Assembly (NCBI GenBank): GCA_039000515.1
Contig: JBCFYV010000012.1
Coordinates: forward strand, 90,649,588 to 90,713,587
Length of the DNA stretch: 64,000 nt
Direction of reading: 5' to 3'
DNA from: Timema cristinae
Taxonomy: Eukaryota; Arthropoda; Insecta; Phasmatodea; Timematidae
Both the position numbers and the translations under genes were made by a program. Shown here one piece after another: positions 55,460 through 64,000 of the stretch (positions are counted from its first letter, which is position 1; each line of letters starts with the position of its first letter). The notes beneath the pieces were generated by a model. It was not told the origin of the DNA and searched no databases. It saw nothing but the letters and a program-made list of their open reading frames with translations.

Positions 55460-55685
55460 ATTAAATTAAATCAAATTCAAAACTGGGATCTAGTTAGACT
55501 TGAAATTTCAAATTAAATTGAATTAAATAGTTAAAAACATTATGAATCATAACTATGAAATCAAATATGAATATTACGGTAGTTAGATTCTGTTCAGATA
55601 TGGAATTTTGAATCTTCCCACAAGCATCTGGAATAGAGCACAGGGATACAATGAGGTTAAAAGGTAGAATAATAATCATAATTCT

Positions 55686-55796
55686 TCATGACCATAGATG
55701 TTGCAGCATCGATTCTTTTGACTCTTTAATAGTTCTTAAGGAATCCTTCAATAATTCCTGGTGCAAATCTTCAATATTTTTATCTGCATTTATATT
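55686..55796 (-). CDS. DTYMK: DTYMK last exon
   Basis: The acceptor is TTTTATTCCAG (read on -). 36 codons and TGA at 55686-55688 follow. The text NINADKNIEDLHQELLKDSL ... HLW ends the protein in the place and style of thymidylate kinase C-termini (a xDAxxxxEexHxxI-type helix, then a terminal LW). Phase 0 agrees with the 57763 exon. A possible - strand AATAAA falls near 55225, inside the hAT element downstream. Confidence 0.85.
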   Translation of the reverse strand, partial: NINADKNIEDLHQELLKDSLRTIKESKESMLQHLWS

Positions 55797-57762
55797 CTGG
55801 AATAAAATTACAGTATTGATAAGATCATACTAAACAGTTCAAAACATATTGCATACACATTTTTACACATATCTTTTTTGTGTTACACAATTTTGGTATG
55901 GCACCCAAAGCTTTTAAAGTTGTATGTTCCTTTTAATGGAGTAACATTCTATGATAAAGAGAAATATCGAGATATCTTAGAAACAGCCTAACAGTTTATG
56001 ATCCAAGCCACTGCATATGTTCAAAAAATAGAATAATAGTTATTTATTTTTGTCATTTTTTCAGTCCAACTGTAAAAAAATGTAGCAGAAAATTAAAATC
56101 TAATTTGTATGCGAGGAAAAACTAAGATGAAAGAATGAACAAAAAAGTTTGTCTCTATCAAGGTCATACCTATTCATCTTTTCTGGTTACCTCCCTTTCC
56201 TTTCTTTAAATTGTGTTTTCCAGGGAGCTAGATAAGTTATCAACTATGGAAATAGGGGCTGGAGTGGTGTGATAAAGCCTAAATGAACTTGTGAGAGCCT
56301 CATAAACGAAGCTGACCCCCTTTATAAGTCAGAGTGCACAAATAACTGTGGTACTCTTTGTGTATGTCCAAGGTAATTTGATTGGAAAGTGTTTTTATCT
56401 AGGCTAAATATCAGTGGGTGTTCCCATGCATGCACCTTGTCAATTTTTATAAAGAGCTTGAAGCACATCTCCCTCTCCTTCGTATCTCCCCTAGGATCCC
56501 GTTTAATGCGCCAAATTATTTTGGTTTAAACCTGTTTCTCTTTTCATTGTAAGTCATTTTTACTTACTACTACCCCTCCTTTGTGTAGCTTTTCCCATGT
56601 ATCTCATATATATTTTTTATAATTCAAACAACCAGGCTCTTATTCATATTAATTTAACACTAAACTCATGTCACTAACTAGCAAATAAAAGTGAAACTTT
56701 ACCTTCTCTACCCTAACCCATTAGCATAATTAAAATATATGGGAAGAGCCTAAAATGGTACTAAGAATAGGTGAAAAAACTAAAGTTAAATGTTCTATAT
56801 GTTCTTTACTCTACATCCATTACTGTTTCAAATTTATGGCCTGAGTCAGTTTATTCAAACTATATATTTTCCACTACCGGCTTGCTAGATATGTCGTAGC
56901 TTCATATGCCTTATAATCTAACGTAATACCAGGACAGGTACAACATCAGTCCCCGGTAGTTAATTCATTGCTGTGAAGGGGTAAACCCACATTTTACCAA
57001 TGATCAATTTTTCGGCCATACCGGGAATCAAGCCCGGGACCCTCAGGTCAGTAGAAGGACATGCTACCAACTGAACTAAGGTGTCAGATTCCTCTATATG
57101 TTCTATTTATCATAAATTGAACAAGAGGGATAAGTTCAAATAAAAGAAACAAACCCAATATGACTTTTAAAAGGAAAATAGGAACACAGGTCATACTTTA
57201 TACTGTTGCTAATGGACAAAACTGGTCATTATCATTACAGTCCAATCCCTCAAACTTGGAGAGAAAGGAAGAATGAAACATACAACGCAACTTCCTAAAC
57301 AAGGAATCCTTTTATATTTATTTTGTTTTCTATTTGAGGAAGTATCAGTTTTTCTTAATGAGTTACAGTAAGTCTTGCTATAACATTAAGTTGTGTTATC
57401 TAGAAAATAACACTTATAATATACCATAGTAAAATGTTAGCAATGTTGATTGCACAAAAATATGTTTGCATTTACTAAAATTTTATTTTTACCAAAATCC
57501 TACTATATGTGTCAGATATTTATAATTTCCTTTGTGTTCCAAGTAGCCTTGTTTATGAATGAATAACTGCTATGGTATTTAATTTTCTTATTCTTTTAAT
57601 ATCGTGTTTCTCTTTCATCCTTTGAATACTAAGTATAAAAGTTATTTTCATCAATGGATTAACAATCAAAGTTTGAGCACAAGTAGCAACCTCTTTATAT
57701 ATCCTACTCTAAATAAGAACCAAACAGCCCCAGCATCCTGTTACGAAGTAAAATTAACTCAC
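55797..57762. other. DTYMK intron
   Basis: AT-rich. A - strand tRNA-like head (GAATCAAGCCCGGGACC) lies near 57000-57075 and resembles a SINE head. No other gene seen. Confidence 0.6.
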
Positions 57763-57832
57763 TCTCCATGTTGCGTCTTGTAGGAGCAGGAAGTTACTGC
57801 GGACCTTCTCCTGGAATCCCAACACTTCATAC
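57763..57832 (-). CDS. DTYMK: DTYMK exon, 70 bp
   Basis: Read on -: acceptor GTCCTGTGCCCAG, 1 base plus 23 codons, donor TGGAGA/GTGAGT. It encodes YEVLGFQEKVRSNFLLLQDA, matching the helix that follows the lid in eukaryotic thymidylate kinase (ERYE..xFQxKV). The split Arg codon joins AG from the 60745 exon to G here. It ends in phase 0, as the last exon requires. Confidence 0.9.
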
Positions 57833-59394
57833 CTGGGCACAGGACAGAGCATAATTAATAATAACTAAGCCCTAAAAACATTAAATGTAGGCATGCAAGT
57901 ATATTTTTGTAAATGCCACACAGAGTTGAAATATGCTTAAGGAGATTTAACAAGGAAACTGTGAACATTTTAGTGTTTTAACTAATTTCCTCTTTCACAA
58001 CCCTCTATAGGGTCGAGCCATTCAAGCCGATCCAAACAAACTGAGATGTTTGTAACCCTTATAAACCAGTCGCACCAAGTCAGTTAGATAGTAGACAGCC
58101 AAGCAATTTGAACAATTGATTTTAACAGTCTTTCTTATTATTGATAATTAGAGAGTGAAGTTTTTTAAAAATATACAAAGATACTTTGTTTAAACTCTGT
58201 GTTACCATATAAAATAGAAAATAGTATAATACACATATTAAATTATGTAAGTGTAAATATACATAGCATCGTAATTTTTTTTTGTCTATAATGTTTTTTA
58301 AAGATGAATACAATGCATTATATTCTAAATAGTGATAAATTAATTAATCAGCATATTATAATAATTAAAAAGCTAATTAGGATCTGATAAATCAAATTTA
58401 AAAGAAATATATTGCAAAAAAAAAAGTGTGATTACAAACGCAGATTATATGTGAACATTTACCAGAAATATTCTTGACTAAATGTAGCTGTAGTTCAATC
58501 AACGCATTGTAGTATTTACCTTGCTCAATACTTTGTAAAGAAAGCATGGCTAATCAGACTATTTAATGTAAGCAAGAAAAATTAAAGGCACGAGAATTCA
58601 AATTTCCACAAAAATGCCATTATTATTATTATTATTGTCAAGTTAGGTCAGGTAACTAAATGCCTGTATACTTCGTTTAACCTGAAAAATAGCGAGCTTA
58701 CCTTGTCTGGTTCACCATTGTTTCACTTTGTGGTAGTTAGATCTAAATACTGTAGTTACTTTTTGTTCACATATGTAGGCCTATACATGTGCTATGTTTA
58801 TTAAATTAAACTTTATATGGCTTCATAACTTTATGTTGGTATTGTATTGATATAATCAATGTATATATATTTGAAAAAATATTATTAATTACAATTTTGA
58901 TTTTGTGAACACCCTAGTTTTTAAATCACCAGCCACCATTGATTAGGGGTCATGTATACACCATATAGTGTTGTTTTAAGGGGTGAGCTTTAATGTTTAC
59001 ATGGTGTTACATAGGGGTAAGGTGGGTACATCCAAGTGTTATGTAACACAGATGTTATACTTAAACAATAATTTTGAAAAAGTAATATTATTGTTCATGT
59101 TTTCATAGTAAGTAAACATACTTGTAGATAACTTCTGATTCTAAGTGTTATTAAACCTGAGTGACTCTTTTAGTGACATAAAAGCTTCCCTATGAAATAA
59201 TTACATTCATCCTTGATGTGAAAAGTTATATTAGCATAGGCTGGAGGGAGGATAAAGGGGGGTCAGATTAAATGTTTACATGGTGTTAAATGGAAGGGGT
59301 GGGTGGGTCAAAAAGAGGTATTAAAAAGTGATTCATGGTTTATGGATGACCCCTTAGATAACATTTAAATAACTAATAAAATTATTGGGTTTTT
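57833..59394. other. DTYMK intron
   Basis: AT-rich with no recognisable element except a short (ATT)n near 58618. Confidence 0.5.
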
Positions 59395-59620
59395 TTTTTT
59401 GTGCTCTCAGTTTTACTACTCATACAGGCTATCAGCATATTTTACATAGTGATTGATGGGTGGGGATGAGAAAGTTAGAATTTATATAAAATGTAGTCAT
59501 ATTTGAATGAAGAGAGCTGAGAGATAGAGAAAGTAGGAAACATGAGACTGTTTGTCACTGGCAACCTAGTCTATTGTAAGAGTAATATCTTTCACCCTGT
59601 GACCATCGACATGGGTGATA
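59395..59620 (-). repeat. Old family A SINE
   Basis: A core remnant (GAGAAAGTTAGAATTTATAT ... GAATGAAGAGAG) and a decayed head (GGCAACCTAGTCTATTGTAA) remain. Confidence 0.5.
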
Positions 59621-59651
59621 AAAGTTTAAGATCAAACTAAAAGTATGGTTA

Positions 59652-60409
59652 AAGAGTGAAATCTTCGTTAACAGACACCTCTGAATAGCGGATTATTCTT
59701 TATAACAGAGAGCTCAAATTTCCCAAGTAAAAACACAGTGAAACGACTTTCCATAACAGATTTTCTCAATAACGAACGCGAACACTACTAACAGACATAT
59801 ACAGTATTTTACCGTAGAATGTCAGAGATGCCTTCCCCTTCTAGGAAAAGTTTCTAAAATAGCCTAAACATAGTATAAGCTTACAGTAAAAAAAAGAGAG
59901 GATGCCAAAGAAAATGTTGGAAATGGAAGTATGTAAGAAAAAACCCGCAAGAGAGGTCAAGAAAGAGATGGGATGAGCAGATAACAGAAAGTGTTCAAGT
60001 GAGAGAATAATGAAGAAATTAAAGGAGGAAGAGTGGTGGAAAGATAGAGGAAGATGGGAAAAGGCAACTATATGTTATCTATAATGAACGAGGCAAGAGG
60101 GGATGATAACAGAAGTTATAATTTTCACATATCATTTTTTTGTGTATTGTCCTGTGTATTATGCAATCTGTACAGAATCTTAGTACAATATTTATTCACT
60201 TTTCTCTTAAATTATCTGCAAACAAATGTGCACAATCGAGTAGTTAGATTGTTTTATTAACCTCCACAATATATAGGTGCATATAGATTAAACTGTGTTC
60301 AAGCACTATAATTGTTTTTAAATATATATTTTTCCAAATAACGAAACTTTTTAATAGCAGACTTTCTTTTTGGAAACTAAAAGGTGTTTGCTTTTAATAG
60401 ATTTTACTG
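59652..60409. mobile_element. Probable pogo/Tigger-like element
   Basis: The left end AGTGAAATCTTCGTTAACAG and right end (inverted) AGTAAAATCTATTAAAAGCA share AGT(G/A)AAATCT and a following ACACCT. Both ends abut TA, the expected duplication. The ends also carry the TAACAGA / AATAACGAA words seen in such elements. No transposase is left. A LINE fragment lies inside. Confidence 0.5.
59885..60110 (+). pseudogene. LINE fragment: extreme C-terminus of an RT ORF
   Basis: Two frames together read RMPKKMLEMEVCKKKPARE, RKRWDEQITESVQVRE and MKKLKEEEWWKDRGRWEKAT. This is the usual end of RTE/BovB-style or related non-LTR ORFs (a GRPRKRW-type box, then a W-rich tail). Stops and a frameshift show it is dead. 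Confidence 0.6.
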
Positions 60410-60744
60410 TAACCTAATTTTGGTAGAAATGAGTCTGAAAGGCCTTTTTTTAAAGAGAATCCTCCTATCGTTTAGGATTATAGAGTTAAGGCAAGAAAAA
60501 AAGCCCTTTCAGAAGAACCATCCGACCAAAATACTAATTTAGCAGCCACACCAAAGAAAACTTTATATGAGCCAAGTTATATGTCAAAGATGTTTACTAT
60601 GTAATGAGTAGTTTTAGTTACTTCTACACACTAAACATATGTGAATTTGGCAGCATAAAATATCTAAAGCACTTTTCGTTCTTTAAATGATAAAACAAAA
60701 TGTTAGTGTTTGAACTAAATAGGGTGCAGATGTTTGGTAGGTAC

Positions 60745-60863
60745 CTTTCCGATCCAAAGTCTCCTCTTTGCATCATCACACTGGTATCCAGATTCAACAT
60801 AAACACCAGATCCGGTTTAGGAAGACCAGTCTCTGGATTCTGGCACCATTTCAGATCCATTCC
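60745..60863 (-). CDS. DTYMK: DTYMK exon with lid region
   Basis: Read on -: acceptor TTTCTTGTTTGAG, 119 bp in phase 0, donor GAAAG/GTACCT. It encodes GMDLKWCQNPETGLPKPDLV, then FMLNLD and the lid QRGDFGSER, matching eukaryotic thymidylate kinase (W-C-x-xP-x-x-GLPKPD; RGxFGxERYE). The enzyme phosphorylates dTMP to dTDP with ATP and is essential for DNA synthesis. The lid arginines contact ATP phosphates. The split final codon completes as Arg with the next exon. Confidence 0.93.
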
Positions 60864-60924
60864 CTCAAACAAGAAAATATCAATATTATTTTAAAAAGAT
60901 TACAGTTCACACTAACTACTGACA

Positions 60925-61680
60925 CAGGACAAAGAGGAACAAAGTTCACACTTTACACTATTGACACAAGACAAAGAGGAGACAAAGTTCACACTTTACA
61001 CTATTGACACAAGCACAAAGAGGAACAAAGTTCACACTTTACACTACTGCAAGTCGACAAAGAGGAACAAAGTTCAACCTTTACACTACTGCAAGTCGAC
61101 AAAGAGGAACAAAGTTCACACTTTACACTATTGCAAGTCGACAAAGAGGAACAAAGTTCACACTTTACACTATTGCAAGTCAACAAAGAGGAACAAAGTT
61201 CACACTTTACACTATTGCAAGTCGACAAAGAGGTACAAAGTTCAACCTTTACACTACTGCAAGTCGACAAAGAGGAACAAAGTTCAACCTTTACACTACT
61301 GCAAGTCGACAAAGAGGAACAAAGTTCAACCTTTACACTACTGCAAGTCGACAAAGAGGAACAAAATCAACCTTTACACTACTGCAAGTCGACAAAGAAG
61401 AACAAAGTTCAACCTTTACACTACTGCAAGTCGACAAAGAGGAAACAAAGTTCACTCTTTACACTACTGCAAGTCGACAAAGAGGAACAAATTTCACAAT
61501 TTACACTACTGCAAGTCGACAAAGAGGAACATAGTTCATACTCGACACTACTGCAAGTCGACAAAGAGGAACAAAGTTCACTCTTTACACTACTGCGAGT
61601 TGACAAAGAGAAACATAGTTCATACTCGACACTGCTTCCACTAGATAAAAGGAATATTGTTCACTACTGACACTTCTGCT
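60925..61680. repeat. 42-bp minisatellite in a DTYMK intron, about 18 units
   Basis: The unit contains GTCGACAAAGAGGAACAAAG and TTCA(A/C)(C/A)CTTTACACTACTGC. Units at both ends are diverged (GACACAAGACAAAGAGG; CTTCCACTAGATAAAAGG). As 42 is a multiple of three, frames up to 227 codons stay open on +, and others on -. These are artefacts of periodicity, since the array lies between two DTYMK exons on the other strand. Confidence 0.92.
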
Positions 61681-62103
61681 ACCCAACAAAGAACGCCAAA
61701 GTTCACACTTTACACTGCTACCTCAAAACAAAGAACACAATTCACATTTTACACTGCTACCTCTAGGCACAGAGAAACACTGTTCGCTTTACATCAACGC
61801 CGTTGCCGTTGGTTGTTCACACCTTACATCCTTCTGTTGCCATTGGACAAATATGAACATAATTTACACAGTACAGAGCGGCCACAAGACTAAGAGGGAA
61901 TGGGTGTATCTCGTTAAAATCAATTATTTTCTTTTACTCCCTTAATCTTGAGTTAATTCTATTTAAATTATATATTAGATTCAATTTTAATTTGTTTTTT
62001 TATTTTGTAAATGTTTATATATTATTGGTGTTTGTAAAAATATTTGTTATAATGAAGATGGTTTTAATTAGATATATAAGCAAGCATCCATAAAGATACT
62101 CAC

Positions 62104-62194
62104 CTCTTTAGCGGCAGAAAAGGCTATCCCAGAGAAGGAATACCTGTCAACTATTAGGGTGGTACCTGCATTTAGCAAGCTCATCATCTTTGGC
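62104..62194 (-). CDS. DTYMK: DTYMK exon with the thymidylate kinase signature
   Basis: Read on -: acceptor AATTTCAG, 91 bp (1 base plus 30 codons), donor AAAGAG/GTGAGT in phase 0. It encodes [20 protein letters not shown]. The part [13 protein letters not shown] fits the thymidylate kinase family signature ([LIV]-x-D-R-[YFH]-x2-S-G-x-A-[FY]-S). The DR motif binds the dTMP phosphate region in the family. The first base requires two bases from the upstream exon, but the GT donor there supplies one (see the finding on 63479). Confidence 0.93.
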
Positions 62195-62444
62195 CTGAAA
62201 TTAAAAAGAAAAGTTATTTATTTTAAAGAGCTTTTATTTTAACTTCGGCCATGACAAATAATGTTGAACTTAAGATTCTAATTAACAACTTCCGAGACAC
62301 ACTGAATAGAATCCAGATGATGGTATAGGTAATTTGAAATTCACTTAATGTGGTTCATTGTATCCTCCTTTGTGTTTAAGTGCTTTTAAAAACATTTTTT
62401 GTTATTATTAGGAAACATTTAAAACAGGAATCCGACATTATAGC

Positions 62445-62715
62445 TCAGTCGGTAGCGTGTCTGTCTACTGAGCGCTAATGTGTAATGGTAGGGTGATTGT
62501 GAGATAAAATGGAGGGCCTACAGTTTAACGTGGAATCCGAACCAGGGTAGAGGCCTGGCATTCCCCACATTCACAAGTTGTGATTAATACACGTCTTGTC
62601 AGAGGTGAAGGAAGGGTTTGGTAATCAGATAAATCTGTGCCGGGACCGAGGATTGAACCCCGGACCACCAGCACAGAAGTCCGACACCTTACCCCTAGAC
62701 CACCATGTCACCTAA
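62445..62715 (-). repeat. SINE, family B, in the DTYMK intron
   Basis: A full body and head on - (head end ACCTTACCCCTAGACCACCA on +). The shared tail is missing. Where it should be, a tRNA-like A-box (TTATAGCTCAGTCGGTAGCG, 62440-62462, + strand) abuts GCGCTAATGTGTAATGG. Confidence 0.8.
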
Positions 62716-62744
62716 CAATTAATTCATTTCAGTTCAGCCTGGGC

Positions 62745-62930
62745 TATCTGCATTTAACTAAGCCAATGGGATGGGTATGCGGAACTTATAATTTATAAGA
62801 AATGCACTTGCATTTGTGTGTAAGGAGAGCAATAAACGATTAAACAAACACCATCTTCAGTACACCTGATTATGATTTAATTTCCAGCCTCTACAACCCG
62901 GTAAACCAGAAAACACCAGCCATGAGTTTG
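62745..62930 (-). repeat. Old family A SINE
   Basis: A core remnant (GGAACTTATAATTTATAAG ... TGTGTAAGGAGAGCAATAAA) and a decayed head (GATTATGATTTAATTTCC). Confidence 0.5.
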
Positions 62931-63478
62931 ATCGATCTATACTCCCCATACCCATCAATGCGGAACCAGACAACTGTGCGCCACCAAACGGGTGCCAAGA
63001 CAACTGGGTGCCATGGTTAATTTTCTTAATGTTATAATTGTAAGGAATTAAAACACAACTAGGCGCTGGTTAGGTTAGGTTAATTCATATTTATGTGGTT
63101 TATTCTACACAAAATTCTTATTTTTCATGTTTTTTTTTTGTTATGAAATAATTTTCAAAATTTTATAACATCAAGTAATTAGTTTAACTTTATAAATACA
63201 CATCAATTTAGTTTCCTCTGTTATTAATTTTTTTTAAACAGTTCCAAAAATGAATAATTAGTAAAAACAATTACTACATTTTTACACTGGTGCCCAGTTG
63301 TCCTAGACAACATTGAAGTGGGTTATTTAGAAGTGAATTATGGCTTACAAGCCAGAGCTAGGTCATTAATTGTGTGACTAAATGTGTCTTAAGACTAAAG
63401 GATTGAAATAATATATAGCAATTTTGAATGATTTGATAAATTTCAAAACCATTTTTAAAATATAATTGATCAACTTAC
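62931..63478. other. DTYMK intron
   Basis: AT-rich. GGTTAGGTTAGGTTAA near 63068 is a short telomere-like or simple repeat. No gene seen. Confidence 0.5.
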
Positions 63479-63586
63479 TGACACTCCATCTATTGGCAGA
63501 AAATAGAAGGTGAATGGCTCTATCATGCAGTTCTGTTTTATTTGCCAAGTAGTCGTCAATTATTTTTCCAACAGGAGTAGTGCGAT
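63479..63586 (-). CDS. DTYMK: DTYMK exon after the P-loop exon
   Basis: Read on -: acceptor GTTGCTTACAG, then RTTPVGKIIDDYLANKTELH ... HLLFSANRW, matching the FP-D/E-R-(S/T)T-x-IGK and HLLFSANRW segments of thymidylate kinase. A further AG at 63631-63632 (TTTTTGCAG) is also open, but it would add about 14 residues before RTTPVG that relatives lack, so the inner acceptor is preferred. The donor is TCA/GTAAGT. The P-loop exon (GxDRxGKS) was not found in the remaining 400 bases and should lie upstream, beyond the window end. Confidence 0.88.
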
Positions 63587-64000
63587 CTGTAAGCAACACA
63601 TGCTGCTTAACATTTGGAAAGTTTATTAACCTGCAAAAATGTATAACAGCTTAACTAATAGACCAAAGAGACAAATAAAATATTGAAAAATAAAGATTAA
63701 ATATAACGGGGGGTGTAAAATGTTAATAAATTTAAGTGTGAATGAATTCATCATTTTTAAAGTGCAATAAAATGTAAAAAAACATAGTTGTTCAAATGTT
63801 ATGTTGAAAAATACCACATGTAGATAGAGATACTGAGACTGTTGAGTTATTTCATCAATGCTCTTACCCTTGAGCTATCAAGGTATGACCTGATCTCAGG
63901 GTCATACAAACCAAAGTATAATTCAGCACCACAATAAGATAACCACAGGTCAATTTTTTCTGTTTTTATATCTAAAATGTATATTGCGATCAATGTAGGC
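63587..64000. other. DTYMK intron to window end
   Basis: AT-rich. Both strands were scanned by eye for a P-loop exon and none was seen. Confidence 0.5.

Noticed and set aside
60961..61670. Open frames of 227, 179, 176 and 117 codons on both strands
   Set aside because: 42-bp periodicity. The array is intronic, between two firm DTYMK exons.
63587..63630. Upstream acceptor at 63631 for the DTYMK exon
   Set aside because: It would insert about 14 residues before RTTPVGK that thymidylate kinases lack. The inner acceptor at 63587 fits the family.

Overview
This is a window of an invertebrate animal nuclear genome. It is AT-rich, has split genes with canonical GT-AG introns, and is saturated with tRNA-derived SINEs, hAT-type DNA transposons, LINE fragments and minisatellites. 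A lophotrochozoan such as a mollusc is plausible from this mix, but no single marker in the window proves it.

Two host genes are readable. (1) On the + strand, four phase-0 exons (34914-35750, 39909-40031, 41952-42227, 44466-44738) encode the end of a ZC2HC1-family protein, most like ZC2HC1C. It has a coiled-coil-like start, a low-complexity middle and two C2HC zinc fingers. (2) On the - strand, five exons (63586-63479, 62194-62104, 60863-60745, 57832-57763, 55796-55686) encode thymidylate kinase (DTYMK) from just after the P-loop exon, which lies outside the window, to the stop codon. Other possible coding pieces are a short terminal exon at 2197-2381 and an unrecognised open frame at 36783-37108.

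The 12.7-19.1 kb block is a degraded Polinton/adintovirus-like element. Its - strand carries a tightly packed run: packaging ATPase, a small adenovirus pX-like basic/hydrophobic protein, an unknown protein and an rve integrase. These genes touch or nearly touch each other, and two TATA boxes are visible. The ATPase and integrase carry in-frame stops and active-site substitutions, and the unknown gene is broken by a frameshift and a SINE with a target-site duplication. The other side has a compact + strand cluster of small intact ORFs behind a TATA box and a repeat array with CRE-like motifs. No polymerase, capsid or protease gene was seen.

The rest is mostly repeats. Two SINE families with different tRNA-like heads share one 3' tail ending in a CCCGAACGGG hairpin and (TAA)n. 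A 3.2-kb hAT relic with an exact 8-bp duplication lies just downstream of DTYMK. There are shorter hAT elements, one with a SINE nested inside it and a small retroposon inside the SINE. Minisatellites lie at 1.4, 10.6, 29.9, 42.2 and 60.9 kb. The most unusual feature is the 66-bp minisatellite at 42228-44333. Each unit is half exon and half intron of the ZC2HC1-like gene, so the exon's 5' splice site is repeated about 30 times.
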